In this document: positions 20,479 through 30,004 of the stretch, one piece after another
How positions within the stretch are numbered: position 1 is the stretch's first letter
Layout: each line of letters opens with the position of its first letter
Assembly: GCF_000380185.1 (NCBI RefSeq)
Contig: NZ_KB904751.1
Span: 1 to 64,000, forward strand
Length of the DNA stretch: 64,000 nt
Reading direction: 5' to 3'
Source: Thiofilum flexile DSM 14609
GTDB taxonomy: Bacteria > Pseudomonadota > Gammaproteobacteria > Thiotrichales > Thiotrichaceae
Translations under genes and position numbers: made by a program
Notes under the pieces: model-generated
The model's database searches: none
Seen by the model: only the letters and a program-made list of their open reading frames with translations
What the model was told of the DNA's origin: nothing

Positions 20479-21440
20479 GCCACCTGATTTAGCACCTCAC
20501 CTGTGTTAATAAAGGTGCTAATAATCTGGGCGAGTTGTTCAATAAGGCGTTGCCGTGCGGTGCGGCTCGCCCAGGCAATGTGGGGAGTGACAATTAAGTT
20601 CGGTAGTTGAGCCTCTAAGAGAGGATTACCCTGAATCGGTGGTTCTTGTGGCAAAACATCAATCCCTGCTCCCCCTATTTGACCTTGTCTTAAAGCGGCT
20701 AACAGCGCTGTTTCATCCACAATGCCACCCCGCGCGGTATTGATTAATAAAGCATGGGATTGCATGAGTGCTAGGCGCTCAGCATTGATTAAATGGGTGG
20801 TTTCAGGCGTGAGAGGGCAGTGTAAGGATACCACATCGGCTTGTTGTAAACCGGCTTCTAACGCAATTTTACCGGCACGAGTGGGGGCATGGGGGCGTTC
20901 AGCAAATAATATTTTCATGCCTAAGGCTTGTCCTAAACGGGCGGTGGCTTGGCCTAGTGTACCCCCTCCAATAATGAGCAGGGTGTTACCGGCTAATTCA
21001 CGAATAGGATGATTCAGGAGGCAAAATTGCTCCGCGCGTTGCCAAGCGCCTTGGTTTAATTCTTGCTGGTAGGCAGGTAAACTACGGCTCAAGGCAAAAA
21101 TCAGGCTAAATACATGTTCTGCCACCGATTGTGAGCCATAATCACGGACATTGGTCACGGGTATATTGAGCTGGCGTGCAGCGTTTAAATCAATGTTATT
21201 GGTTCCCGTAGCCGCAACACAAATAAGCTTTAAAGTGTCTCGTTGTGAGTGCATTAAGGCTGCATCTATGGGGACTTTATTACTAATCACTATACTGGCA
21301 GTCCCAATATGTTCTTGGATTTGAGCGGCTGGGGTATGAGGCCATAGGGTAAGCTGTCCCTGACAGGCTGTGGATAAAGGGGTTAAATCTAAATCACCTG
21401 CTTGAGTACTAGCAGTGTCTAAAAATACTACTGTGGGCAT
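20475..21440 (-). CDS. D-2-hydroxyacid dehydrogenase (glycerate/hydroxypyruvate type)
   Basis: The protein of about 321 residues has the NAD-binding motif IIGGGTLGQATARLG, the active-site Arg in NTARGGIVDE, the Glu in DVLPQEPP and the catalytic His in TPHIAWAS. This is the full catalytic set of NAD-dependent 2-hydroxyacid dehydrogenases, closest in style to HprA-type hydroxypyruvate/glycerate reductases. The Met giving MPTVVFLDT (21440) is chosen; the longer frame to 21521 adds 27 residues of unusual composition and would abut the divergent transglycosylase start. Its stop overlaps the desaturase stop by four bases (convergent). Exact substrate is not certain. Confidence 0.88.
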   Translation of the reverse strand: MPTVVFLDTASTQAGDLDLTPLSTACQGQLTLWPHTPAAQIQEHIGTASIVISNKVPIDAALMHSQRDTLKLICVAATGTNNIDLNAARQLNIPVTNVRDYGSQSVAEHVFSLIFALSRSLPAYQQELNQGAWQRAEQFCLLNHPIRELAGNTLLIIGGGTLGQATARLGQALGMKILFAERPHAPTRAGKIALEAGLQQADVVSLHCPLTPETTHLINAERLALMQSHALLINTARGGIVDETALLAALRQGQIGGAGIDVLPQEPPIQGNPLLEAQLPNLIVTPHIAWASRTARQRLIEQLAQIISTFINTGEVLNQVA

Positions 21441-21520
21441 TTGCTTTTCACCGAGGGTAGCGTGGTTTGATATACTGGCACAATGGCGGTGTGACCTAGC
21501 ACTAACTAAATTGGAATTCA

Positions 21521-22741
21521 ATGATTCGGAAGATAGTTCGTAGTATACAACTGACGCTGTTATTTGTAGTGGCTTTATTTGGTTATAGCTTCTTTGCCGA
21601 TCCTGATTTTGATCAGTGGAAGCTGGAGTTTAGCCAATATGCTGAGCAACAAGGTATCAAAGCCGAGGTGTTACATTTAGCCTTTGCGGGATTATTGCCG
21701 GATCGTAAGGTATTGCGTTTGGATGCACACCAACCCGAATTTAGCCGTCCGATTTGGGATTATCTCGATAGTGCCGCGTCGACCGCACGAGTCGCGAAGG
21801 GGCGGCGTTTATTGGCGGAGTATGGCGAGCTACTAGAGCGCATTCACCAAGCCTATCATATACCCCCAGAGTATATTTTAGCGATTTGGGGTGTGGAGAC
21901 AGACTATGGTAATTTCATGGGCGGCTATTCCACCATTCGTTCCTTAGCAACGTTAGCTTATCAAGGGCGCGTGGTACGGCGCGAGTTTTGGCGCGAGCAA
22001 TTAGTCGCAGCGCTGCGTATTGTGCAAAATAATGATATGGGCATTAATAGCCTAATTGGCTCATGGGCGGGGGCGTTTGGGCATACGCAATTTATTCCCA
22101 CCACCTTTGAGCGCTATGCGGTGGATTTTGATGGTAATGGTAAGCGCGATTTGGTTAATAGCATTCCCGATGCGCTGGCCTCTACGGCGAATTATTTAGC
22201 GCAATCCGGCTGGATAGATGGTGAGCATTGGGCGCAAGAAGTAAAACTCCCTAGCACCTTTGAGTGGTCACGTGCCGATCCGACCTACTGGTTACCTGTA
22301 CGTTTATGGGTAGATCAGGAGCTAGTCAGTAGTGCCTCGAATCAACCTTTACCTTTGGATAATCAAGGCTTTATTTTTCTCCCTGCTGGATATCGTGGCC
22401 CCTCATTATTGGCCTACCATAATTTTAATGTATTGCTCAAATATAATAATGCCTATAGCTATGTCATGGCAGTAGGAACGCTAGCCGATCAAATTCGGGG
22501 CGAGCCTGCACTGCAAGCCACCTGGCCTCGCGATATGCGAGAATTAAGCTTTGCCGAAAAAGCCGAATTACAAGAGCTACTGACTATAGCAGGCTATAGC
22601 ACTGACGGAATTGACGGACGTTTAGGCCCTAATAGTCGTGCCGCTCTACGGCGTTGGCAAATGGATGTAGGCTATCCTGCGGATGGGTTTGCTATCTATG
22701 AGCACTTGGAAAAACTGCGCCTGCAAGTACCGATGGTTTAA
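21521..22741 (+). CDS. lytic murein transglycosylase, MltB type with peptidoglycan-binding domain
   Basis: The 406-residue protein cleaves peptidoglycan glycan strands, forming 1,6-anhydro ends. An N-terminal hydrophobic segment (residues 8-24) is a signal anchor without a lipobox. The catalytic domain has AIWGVETDYGNFMGGYSTIR, with the catalytic Glu in GVETDYG, then SWAGAFGHTQFIPTTFERYA and the calcium-loop-like DFDGNGKRDL. A C-terminal PG_binding_1 domain (about 335-400) carries AGYSTDGIDGRLGPNSRAAL. This layout is that of the soluble MltB/SltB group in proteobacteria. It is divergent from the dehydrogenase gene across about 80 bases. Confidence 0.93.
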   Translation: MIRKIVRSIQLTLLFVVALFGYSFFADPDFDQWKLEFSQYAEQQGIKAEVLHLAFAGLLPDRKVLRLDAHQPEFSRPIWDYLDSAASTARVAKGRRLLAEYGELLERIHQAYHIPPEYILAIWGVETDYGNFMGGYSTIRSLATLAYQGRVVRREFWREQLVAALRIVQNNDMGINSLIGSWAGAFGHTQFIPTTFERYAVDFDGNGKRDLVNSIPDALASTANYLAQSGWIDGEHWAQEVKLPSTFEWSRADPTYWLPVRLWVDQELVSSASNQPLPLDNQGFIFLPAGYRGPSLLAYHNFNVLLKYNNAYSYVMAVGTLADQIRGEPALQATWPRDMRELSFAEKAELQELLTIAGYSTDGIDGRLGPNSRAALRRWQMDVGYPADGFAIYEHLEKLRLQVPMV

Positions 22742-22759
22742 TATTTATCCTTCAATAGT

Positions 22760-22787
22760 TTGACCCTATTACACAGGCATTTATGCT
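22760..22787 (+). promoter_or_regulatory. possible sigma-70 promoter of the toxin-antitoxin pair
   Basis: TTGACC at 22760-22765 and TATGCT at 22782-22787 are 16 bases apart, upstream of the antitoxin start at 22828. The stretch after it, TGTGCCATAGTGTCACA, is an imperfect palindrome that could be an operator for the antitoxin. Inferred by eye only. Confidence 0.4.
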
Positions 22788-22827
22788 ATACTCGTGTGCC
22801 ATAGTGTCACATGATATTGAGGTTGTT

Positions 22828-23103
22828 ATGGCTAGTCTATTACCACGTATTACCGCACGAGTAGATGATGAAACCCAAGGATTGTTAGCAAAGGCAGCAT
22901 TTTTATCCGGTATGACCAGCATTAATTCGTTTGTACTCAATGCAGCGATTGAGAAAGCTAAACAAATTATTGAGCGTGAGCAGATGCTAATGCTTAGTAA
23001 ACGTGATGCTATGCGTTTAGTGGAAGCATTAGATGCGCCTCCTAAAGTTCACCCACGTTTACAACAGGCGGCGCAACGCTATGCAGCTAAGACTCCTGTA
23101 TGA
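22828..23103 (+). CDS. DUF1778 (TacA-type) antitoxin
   Basis: The 91-residue protein begins with a ribbon-helix-helix DNA-binding segment (ITARVDDETQGLLAKAAFLSGMT, here cited in outline) and ends with a basic toxin-wrapping tail. That layout is the DUF1778 antitoxin family that neutralises GNAT toxins and represses its own operon. The ATG at 22828 has GAGG five bases upstream; the longer frame from 22783 lacks this. The stop overlaps the toxin start (ATGA at 23100), a sign of translational coupling. Confidence 0.9.
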   Translation: MASLLPRITARVDDETQGLLAKAAFLSGMTSINSFVLNAAIEKAKQIIEREQMLMLSKRDAMRLVEALDAPPKVHPRLQQAAQRYAAKTPV

Positions 23104-23594
23104 TCACTGTCAGGTTAGACAAAGCTAAGCACAATCGAGATCAGTTTGATTGTGGCGTAGTGGTATTGAATAACTACCTGAAAACCATGGCGAGTCAACA
23201 AGCTCAAAAAGATAATACCAGAACGTTTGTTTTAGAGGATGAAACATATGCTAGTGTTATTATTGGTTTTTACACCTTAACGATGATCTCCGTTGACCTA
23301 AAGAATTTACCTGAAAAATTACAAGAAAAGCATCACACGGCTAATACGGCCGGATTAATAGCTCGTTTGGCAGTCGATAAGCGTTATACTGGAAAAGGTT
23401 TTGGTGAGTTATTACTAATTGATGCTTTAAAGCGTTTGTTAGAGGCTAGTGAGTTAGTCGCTTTTCCTTTAGTGGTTGTCGATGCTAAAGATGGCGCTAT
23501 AGGGTTTTATGAAAAATTTGGTTTCACATCATTTATAGATAGTTTAAATAAACTCTATTTAACCATTAACGACATTAGAGTAAGCATAGAGTAA
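23100..23594 (+). CDS. GNAT-family toxin (TacT type)
   Basis: The 164-residue N-acetyltransferase has the acetyl-CoA loop in LIARLAVDKRYTGKGFGELL, preceded by DCGVVVLNNYLKTMASQQ and followed by VVDAKDGAIGFYEKFGF. The family's catalytic Tyr position is present in the last motif. In characterised members, such toxins acetylate the amino acid on charged tRNAs and stop translation. It is coupled by a four-base overlap to the DUF1778 antitoxin gene, which makes a type II toxin-antitoxin reading firm. The exact tRNA target is unknown. Confidence 0.92.
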   Translation: MITVRLDKAKHNRDQFDCGVVVLNNYLKTMASQQAQKDNTRTFVLEDETYASVIIGFYTLTMISVDLKNLPEKLQEKHHTANTAGLIARLAVDKRYTGKGFGELLLIDALKRLLEASELVAFPLVVVDAKDGAIGFYEKFGFTSFIDSLNKLYLTINDIRVSIE

Positions 23595-23600
23595 AAATTA

Positions 23601-24494
23601 TTACCAAACCTCATCTAAGTGTTTTGCTTTTAGTAGCTTCGCGTATTGAGCATAGCGGGGTGATTGCATATTAATTTTGCTAGTTGATAGACGTGGTATA
23701 TTATTAATATGTTGAGCAGGTTCTTTAAAATACACCATATATCTACCTGTGTCCTCGTGCGGCTTAATACTCGCGATAGAGGCGATATGAGTAATGGCGG
23801 CTATAGGAGATACTTGATAAGCGGCAATATATTTGATCTTGGGAATGTTGGCTTCTTTAATCCGAATAGCAAACCAACGCTGATTTTCTAGAAACTCACT
23901 GATAAAGCCGCCTTGTTGTGCAGGAACTACTATTGTGTCGAAGTCTATGATTTGATTGAGACTAGGTTCTTGAACATTACTTTGATCATCATTTAAAGAT
24001 TGCTCAGTAAAAGCATTAATACTCAGCATAGGTAGGATTTGTAACATACTGCTCAGAAAGGTAGTAGCCATTGCATGGCTCGCAGGAGACATACTAGGAT
24101 GGGTAGCTTTGTTTTTATTGGTGAGTATGGCGCGATTCGTTTTTTTAGCACGTTGTATTAATTCAGCCTCTAGAAATTGCACTTCAGTTTTACCAATTTT
24201 TTTGTTCTGATCAAAGAAATAAACACCCCACTCCCAATCTTTGCGCTTAGCCACATGATGCTTTAGGCGCTCTCCTACAGGATCACCTTCACCAATATAA
24301 ATAGTTTCCTGAGCAGCATTACCTACAAGAATATAAACACCTGCTTGGTCAAAGCCTTTTTCGGTTTTAAGGTTTTTAAACAATGCCTTAGTGAATACTA
24401 CGCCAAAGCCTGACCAGTTGGATTTATCAACATGGCGTATACCATGAGGATCACCTGTAGTGGCGAATAGGGTAATAGAAAAGGGTTCAGTCAT
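23601..24494 (-). CDS. GIY-YIG nuclease-family protein with C-terminal PUA-like domain
   Basis: The 297-residue protein has a GIY-YIG-type core at about residues 50-115: GVYILVGN, then ETIYIGEGDPVGERLKHH, and a Glu in VQFLEAELIQRA that matches the metal-binding Glu of the fold. The first motif is GVY rather than GIY. The C-terminal part (about 190-290) contains RWFAIRIKEANIPKIKYIAA and AITHIASIASIKPHEDTGRY, which resembles PUA/EVE-like domains attached to defence-type nucleases. It ends six bases from the TacT stop, in the opposite direction. Its own target (DNA or RNA) is unknown. Confidence 0.75.
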   Translation of the reverse strand: MTEPFSITLFATTGDPHGIRHVDKSNWSGFGVVFTKALFKNLKTEKGFDQAGVYILVGNAAQETIYIGEGDPVGERLKHHVAKRKDWEWGVYFFDQNKKIGKTEVQFLEAELIQRAKKTNRAILTNKNKATHPSMSPASHAMATTFLSSMLQILPMLSINAFTEQSLNDDQSNVQEPSLNQIIDFDTIVVPAQQGGFISEFLENQRWFAIRIKEANIPKIKYIAAYQVSPIAAITHIASIASIKPHEDTGRYMVYFKEPAQHINNIPRLSTSKINMQSPRYAQYAKLLKAKHLDEVW

Positions 24495-24693
24495 GGGGTT
24501 ATGCTTCTCCTAAAATAATACGTTCTATCTGAGTTATTGCATTTTTTACTATTTGGTTAGCTTCTTTCTGTCATTGTCGAGCCGCGAATGGGGTGGGTAC
24601 TGGGTAGATTTATATTAAATGTGTTCAAGGCGTCTTTGCTTGATTAGATTAGAATAATTTAATTGGGTAGTCATGTGAATTTGTTTAATGAGT

Positions 24694-24725
24694 GAAAAAG
24701 GGCATTACTAATAATGCCCTTTTTC
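24694..24725 (-). terminator. terminator after pyruvate carboxylase
   Basis: GAAAAAGGGCATTA at 24694-24707 and its perfect complement at 24712-24725 form a 14-bp stem with a four-base loop. It has A and T runs on both sides, so it can work on either strand. It lies 12 bases past the pyc stop. Confidence 0.85.
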
Positions 24726-24737
24726 CAGTATGGCTAG

Positions 24738-27700
24738 TTACTCAAACTCCACCACTAAATCACCTTGCTCCACCAATTCACCGGCTTTTAGGTGAACAGC
24801 TTTCACCTTGCCAGCAATCGGTGCAGTAATTGTGGTTTCCATTTTCATGGCCTCGATGACAAATAAAGGTGTATTGATATCCACCTCATCGCCTACTCGT
24901 ACCGCTACAGAAGCTAAGCGACCTTGTAATGATGTGCCAATTTCTTTCGATCCTGCGGCTTTACGATTACTCGCTTTAGTCGGTTTTACGGCTAAATCAC
25001 GAATTAATACCGAGCGAATCTGACCATTAAAATCAAAAGTCACCGTACACATACCATTTTCATCAGCCGGAGAGCGATATAACATCCGGATAATTAGCAT
25101 TTTCCCCTGACCTAGCTCAATCATGACTTCTTCATTAAGCTTTAGGCCATAGAAAAATACCGGAGTCGGAATATGACTGACGGAATCATATTCTTGCTGG
25201 TGTTTGTAAAACTCTCGGAAAACGGAGGGGTACATTTTATAAGATAGGAAATCTAAATAACTTTGTTGCTCATTAAACTCTTGTTTAAAGGCTTCATATT
25301 CAGCGTCTAAATCAACCGGCTTTAAATGATCATTAGGGCGACCTTCATTAGGCTTTTCACCTTTCAGAATAATATTGCTTAAGGCAGGAGGAAAACCACC
25401 CGGAACCTGACCTAAACCGCCTTTGAATAAATCAATGACGGAATCTGGAAACGCTAAGGTACGACCACGCTCCATGACATCTTCTTCGGTGAGGCCATTA
25501 GAGGTCATGTAAATGGCCATATCCCCCACGACTTTTGAGGAAGGGGTGACTTTAACAATATCGCCAAACATACAATTCACGACCGCATAATTCGCTTTAA
25601 CTTCCTCGAATTTATGCTCTAAGCCTAATGCAATCGCTTGTGGGCGTAAATTCGAGTATTGACCCCCCGGAATTTCGTGATTATAGACTTCCGCTGTACC
25701 GGCTTTTAAACCCGATTCAAACGGATAGTACATTTCACGTACATCTTCCCAGTAATTGGCATAGTCATTTAATGACTTGAGATTAAAGGGTTGCTCGCGC
25801 GGTTGTCCTTCCATGGCGGCAATTAAGGAGTTTAAATTCACTTGTGAGGTTAAACCCGACATAGAGCTTAATGCACCGTCTACAATATCCACACCGGCTT
25901 CAATCGCATTTAATAGGGTAGCGGCTTGAATCGAGGCGGTATCATGAGTGTGTAGATGAATGGGGATATTGACAGCTTCTTTTAAAGCGGTAATCAGTTT
26001 AGTAGCTGCATAAGGTTTTAATAGGCCAGCCATATCTTTTACAGCGAGCATATGTGCCCCAGCATCCTCTAATTGCCGTGCTAAATCTAAATAATATTGC
26101 AGATTATATTTATAACCCGGCTCGGTGCGTAATACATCTCCTGTATAACAAATCGTACCCTCGGCAATACCTCCGGTTCTTTCGCGTACCACTTGAATCG
26201 ATTTCCGCATGCCTTCGATCCAGTTCAAGGAATCGAAAATACGGAATACATCAATACCTTGTTCCCATGATTTTTCAATAAAGGATTCAATCACATTATC
26301 AGGGTAGGCAGTATAACCGACGGCATTTGCGCCCCTAAATAACATTTGGAATAAAATGTTCGGAATAGCTTCACGTAATAAGCGTAAACGTTCCCACGGG
26401 CACTCGTGTAAAAAGCGCATGGATACGTCAAAGGTCGCACCGCCCCACATTTCCAAAGAAAAGAGTTGCGGATGGTTTTTGGCGAGTCCTTCAGCTACTT
26501 TGAGCATATCTTCAGTACGTACCCGCGTGGCTAAGAGCGACTGATGCGCATCCCGCATGGTGGTATCGGTATAGAAAACAGTGGGTTGCTCTTTAACCCA
26601 TTGGCTAAATTTCTCCGCTCCCATTTCGGTGAGTAAGTCTTTAGTACCTTTAGGGTAAGGCGCGAGCCGGTCAAAGGTAGGAATAATAGGTTTACGGAAA
26701 TGTTTATGCGGGTCGATGTATTTAACATCGGGATTACCATTAACCGTAATATTACCGATGAATTTTAAGGTTTTAGTTCCCCGGTCAAACCGCTGAGTAA
26801 TATTAAATAGCTCAGGGTGATTATCAATAAAGGTAACCGTTGCATCTCCGGCTACGAAAATAGGATGTTCGAGGACGTTTTCTAAAAAGCCAATATTAGT
26901 TTTCACCCCGCGAATACGGAATTCGGTGAGGCCACGTAAATTCCGCCCAATCGCATCTTCTAAGGTGCGTCCCCAAGAGGTTACCTTGACGAGCATGGAG
27001 TCAAAGAAGGGTGATACTTTCGCGCCCGGATAAGCCGCACCCACATCCAGACGAATACCAAAACCGCCGGTCGAGCGATACGCAATAATAGTCCCATAAT
27101 CAGGCTTAAAGCCGTTCATAGGGTCTTCGGTGGTAATCCGGCATTGCACCGCATAGCCATTACAGCGAATAGACTCTTGATTAGGAATATTAATTTCCGG
27201 GTCGGTCAGGCGTGCGCCACCCGCGATGAGGATTTGACTGCGAACAATATCAATACCCGTGATTTGTTCGGTAATGGTGTGTTCGACTTGCACCCGTGGG
27301 TTGACTTCGATGAAATAGATATTTTCATCTTTATCGATTAAAAACTCGACCGTACCCGCGCAGGAGTAGTCCACATAACGGGTAATCGCAAGGGCATATT
27401 TATAAAGATTTTCGCGGGTTTCAGCTTTTAGGCCGGTGCTAGGCGCAACCTCAACCACTTTTTGAAAGCGGCGTTGTACCGAACAATCCCGTTCATAGAG
27501 GTGGACTAAATTACCGTGTTCATCGCCTAGGATTTGCACCTCTAGATGTTTGGGCGAATCGATATATTTTTCAAGGAAAACGGTAGCATCACCAAACGCC
27601 TTGAGTGCTTCATTACGTGCATCGTGATAAGCCCGCTCTAATTCCTCTGCCTTGCGAATCACCCGCATGCCACGACCGCCACCGCCCGCTGCGGCTTTCA

Positions 27701-28181
27701 TCATGAGCGGAAAACCAATTCGCGCTGCTTCGGCTTTAGCAATGTCTAATGTCGTGAGTGGGATTTTGCTGTCTTCAATAATTGGCAAGCCCGCTGCAAT
27801 GGCAATGGCCTTAGCCGCCACTTTATCCCCTAAGTTTTCCATCGCCTCTGGTGATGGGCCAATAAACTTAATCCCTTCCTCGCGACAGCGACGGGCAAAG
27901 GTGACGTTTTCAGATAAAAAACCATAACCCGGATGGATAGCATCGACATGATAGCGCTTAGCGATCTCAATAATGCCTTCAATATCAAGGTAGGGTTTCA
28001 AGGGTTCATCATCACGACCGATTTGATAGGCTTCATCCGCTTTATAACGGTGGGGTGAGAAGCGATCTTCATGGGTGTAAATGGAAACGGTATTGAGTCG
28101 TAACTCAGTAGCAGCCCGCAGAATGCGGATAGCGATTTCGCCACGATTGGCGACTAGGAGTTTCTTGATTTGCCGTGACAT
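24738..28181 (-). CDS. pyc: pyruvate carboxylase, single-chain
   Basis: The enzyme makes oxaloacetate from pyruvate and bicarbonate using ATP and biotin. The protein of about 1147 residues has all domains in order. Biotin carboxylase (residues 1-450) shows KKLLVANRGEIAIRI, KAAAGGGGRGMR and FIEVNPRVQVEHTITE. Carboxyltransferase (about 530-830) shows TTMRDAHQSLLATRVRTEDM. A tetramerisation-type linker follows, then biotin carboxyl carrier with the biotinyl Lys in VIEAMKMETT. The Met at 28181 (MSRQIKKLL) has GGGAT upstream. The longer frame to 28265 is rejected because its extra 28 residues come from intergenic repeat-like sequence. It is monocistronic. Confidence 0.96.
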   Translation of the reverse strand: MSRQIKKLLVANRGEIAIRILRAATELRLNTVSIYTHEDRFSPHRYKADEAYQIGRDDEPLKPYLDIEGIIEIAKRYHVDAIHPGYGFLSENVTFARRCREEGIKFIGPSPEAMENLGDKVAAKAIAIAAGLPIIEDSKIPLTTLDIAKAEAARIGFPLMMKAAAGGGGRGMRVIRKAEELERAYHDARNEALKAFGDATVFLEKYIDSPKHLEVQILGDEHGNLVHLYERDCSVQRRFQKVVEVAPSTGLKAETRENLYKYALAITRYVDYSCAGTVEFLIDKDENIYFIEVNPRVQVEHTITEQITGIDIVRSQILIAGGARLTDPEINIPNQESIRCNGYAVQCRITTEDPMNGFKPDYGTIIAYRSTGGFGIRLDVGAAYPGAKVSPFFDSMLVKVTSWGRTLEDAIGRNLRGLTEFRIRGVKTNIGFLENVLEHPIFVAGDATVTFIDNHPELFNITQRFDRGTKTLKFIGNITVNGNPDVKYIDPHKHFRKPIIPTFDRLAPYPKGTKDLLTEMGAEKFSQWVKEQPTVFYTDTTMRDAHQSLLATRVRTEDMLKVAEGLAKNHPQLFSLEMWGGATFDVSMRFLHECPWERLRLLREAIPNILFQMLFRGANAVGYTAYPDNVIESFIEKSWEQGIDVFRIFDSLNWIEGMRKSIQVVRERTGGIAEGTICYTGDVLRTEPGYKYNLQYYLDLARQLEDAGAHMLAVKDMAGLLKPYAATKLITALKEAVNIPIHLHTHDTASIQAATLLNAIEAGVDIVDGALSSMSGLTSQVNLNSLIAAMEGQPREQPFNLKSLNDYANYWEDVREMYYPFESGLKAGTAEVYNHEIPGGQYSNLRPQAIALGLEHKFEEVKANYAVVNCMFGDIVKVTPSSKVVGDMAIYMTSNGLTEEDVMERGRTLAFPDSVIDLFKGGLGQVPGGFPPALSNIILKGEKPNEGRPNDHLKPVDLDAEYEAFKQEFNEQQSYLDFLSYKMYPSVFREFYKHQQEYDSVSHIPTPVFFYGLKLNEEVMIELGQGKMLIIRMLYRSPADENGMCTVTFDFNGQIRSVLIRDLAVKPTKASNRKAAGSKEIGTSLQGRLASVAVRVGDEVDINTPLFVIEAMKMETTITAPIAGKVKAVHLKAGELVEQGDLVVEFE

Positions 28182-28194
28182 AGATCGATCCCAG

Positions 28195-28260
28195 GGTAGA
28201 AACAAAGGTTTGAGTTTACCATTTGTCCCCCCCTTGTGAAGGGGAACTGACTGAGAGATT
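28195..28260. repeat. degenerate palindromic sequence upstream of pyc
   Basis: The stretch holds a C-run then CCTTGTGAAGGGG, a short palindrome recalling the CCTTTTCAAGGGG core of the left-edge repeats at 371-627. It is in the leader of pyc. The similarity is short and may be chance. Confidence 0.3.
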
Positions 28261-28326
28261 AACAAAAATATTGCAATTGTGGGTTAGTGTTAGCTAGTAG
28301 CCACCCTATTAGGACTACTAGTGGGG

Positions 28327-29877
28327 CTATGGGGCGACGCACTCCACCGCAAAACCCTCGATATTTCGTGATGATTTACTAAACTCTACCGCGATCAAAT
28401 AAATAGGTTGCCCTAGTGCGCGATATTTATCAGCATAGCGTTTGGCTTTTAGCTGCTCCATAGCGGCTTCGGGGCTACTGTTTTCGATGACTTTAAATTC
28501 AAACAGGTAAATAGCTCCATTGAATTGCACCGTCATATCAATACGCCCTAAATTAGTAGCGTCTTCAACAGTAACATTTAAGCCCAATGAGGCAAAATAA
28601 GAATAAAATACACTCGCATAATAGCCTTCATAGTTTTGAATATCATTATTGCTATACCAGTTATAGGGAATACTAGCAAAGAAACTATGAAATAGCGTTT
28701 TTAAGCCCAGTAAGTCATTAGCTTTTAATAAGTCATATAAACGTAAGGTCTGAATGCCTTGCGCCTTTTGGTTTTTTACCCAAGCGGATAAGAGAATCTC
28801 ATTAAGACTTTGATAAACTTCTTGATTAGGATAGCCTAAGGTATAAAACTCCTTATCGCCTGCCCAAAGAGTATTTTTAATGGTTAAATAGCCGGTTTGA
28901 AATAATAAAGCATCGGTTTCTATATCATCTACGTCAAATTTAGAGAGGACAGTCGCACTACTAATACTATTGTCTAATGAGATGGAGGTCACTTTGCGCT
29001 TAAGTAGCAAATCTACTAAAAAGGTAGGTGTGCCGGTTTCAAACCAGTAGTTTTTAAATTTTCCGGTATCAAAAAGTTGCAGAACATCAAAGGGATTATA
29101 AACACCGTCACCTAGCCAGTGATAGCCATTATACCATCTACGAATTTCATCTCGATCAAATCTTGATAGTTCTGGCATAAATACCTGATCTACATCAGTA
29201 TCAGTATAGCCACATAAGGCAGAATAACGTTCATCTAAAGTAATATCTTTTAAATTGTTGAGTCCAGAAAATAGACTAACCTTAGAAAACTTGGTAACAC
29301 CCGTCAAAAAGCTAAACTTAATATAAGCGTCATAATCTTTAATCGTACTATAAAAACCGCGTAGAAAATCACGATTGATACGTGCCACTTCAGGGTAGTG
29401 CAAAGCATCTAAAATGGGTTTGTCATATTCATCGATTAGCACAACTACGGGGGATTGCGTTTTGGCGCTAATGGTTTCAAGTAGATCGGCAAAGCGGCTA
29501 CCGACATCATTAAATGTTTGTTGTACTTCAAAGTTGCGCTCTAATTGAGTTAGTTGCTGATGCAAAGATTCTTCTAGGCTTTGTTGTAGGCTATAGTTTT
29601 TGCGCCCGAAACTAAAACGCAGTACCGGATAGCGTACTTGCCAATTCCAGTGCTCATGTATCGCCAAGCCTTGAAACAGCGTTTCATTGCCTTCAAATAA
29701 CTCTTTGAGGGTATCGAGAAATAAACTTTTACCAAAGCGACGCGGACGCGACAGAAAGTAGTGTTTGCCTTCATTAATGAGTTGATAGGCCAGTGCCGTC
29801 TTATCAACATAGTAATAACCCCCTTGGCGGATTTCGGAAAAGGTTTGAATACCAATAGGGAGCTTTTTACGGATCAT
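28327..29877 (-). CDS. AAA-ATPase-like / PD-(D/E)XK nuclease-domain protein
   Basis: The 516-residue protein fits the AAA-ATPase-like plus DUF1703 family. It opens with LPIGIQTFSEIRQGGYYYVD and has a P-loop variant SRPRRFGKSLFLDTL (about residues 43-57) and Walker B VVLIDEYDKPIL (about 143-155). It ends with a PD-(D/E)XK-type core: GRIDMTVQFNGAIYLFEFKV, with the Asp and Glu-x-Lys in place. Such genes are common, often multicopy, in accessory regions and are of unknown function; links to mobile elements or defence have been suggested for the fold. It stands alone, divergent from gloA. Confidence 0.88.
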   Translation of the reverse strand: MIRKKLPIGIQTFSEIRQGGYYYVDKTALAYQLINEGKHYFLSRPRRFGKSLFLDTLKELFEGNETLFQGLAIHEHWNWQVRYPVLRFSFGRKNYSLQQSLEESLHQQLTQLERNFEVQQTFNDVGSRFADLLETISAKTQSPVVVLIDEYDKPILDALHYPEVARINRDFLRGFYSTIKDYDAYIKFSFLTGVTKFSKVSLFSGLNNLKDITLDERYSALCGYTDTDVDQVFMPELSRFDRDEIRRWYNGYHWLGDGVYNPFDVLQLFDTGKFKNYWFETGTPTFLVDLLLKRKVTSISLDNSISSATVLSKFDVDDIETDALLFQTGYLTIKNTLWAGDKEFYTLGYPNQEVYQSLNEILLSAWVKNQKAQGIQTLRLYDLLKANDLLGLKTLFHSFFASIPYNWYSNNDIQNYEGYYASVFYSYFASLGLNVTVEDATNLGRIDMTVQFNGAIYLFEFKVIENSSPEAAMEQLKAKRYADKYRALGQPIYLIAVEFSKSSRNIEGFAVECVAP

Positions 29878-30004
29878 GGCGGTTCACTGCTTGAGGAAAA
29901 GAGGTAGTCATGGCTCGATAATAGCATAGGGCAGATTAGAGCTTTAGTCCTTAGGATGTTATCTTAGGCCGCTATAGTTGATGGGTTTAGAGGGAGACAA
30001 CCTT

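Noticed and set aside
28182-28265. N-terminal extension of pyruvate carboxylase
   Set aside because: The extra 28 residues come from repeat-like leader DNA; family homology begins at the Met at 28181, which has its own binding site.
29878-30004. TPP riboswitch in front of gloA-thiP-thiQ
   Set aside because: The gap is short and shows none of the conserved thi-box words (such as CTGAGA and ACCTGA).
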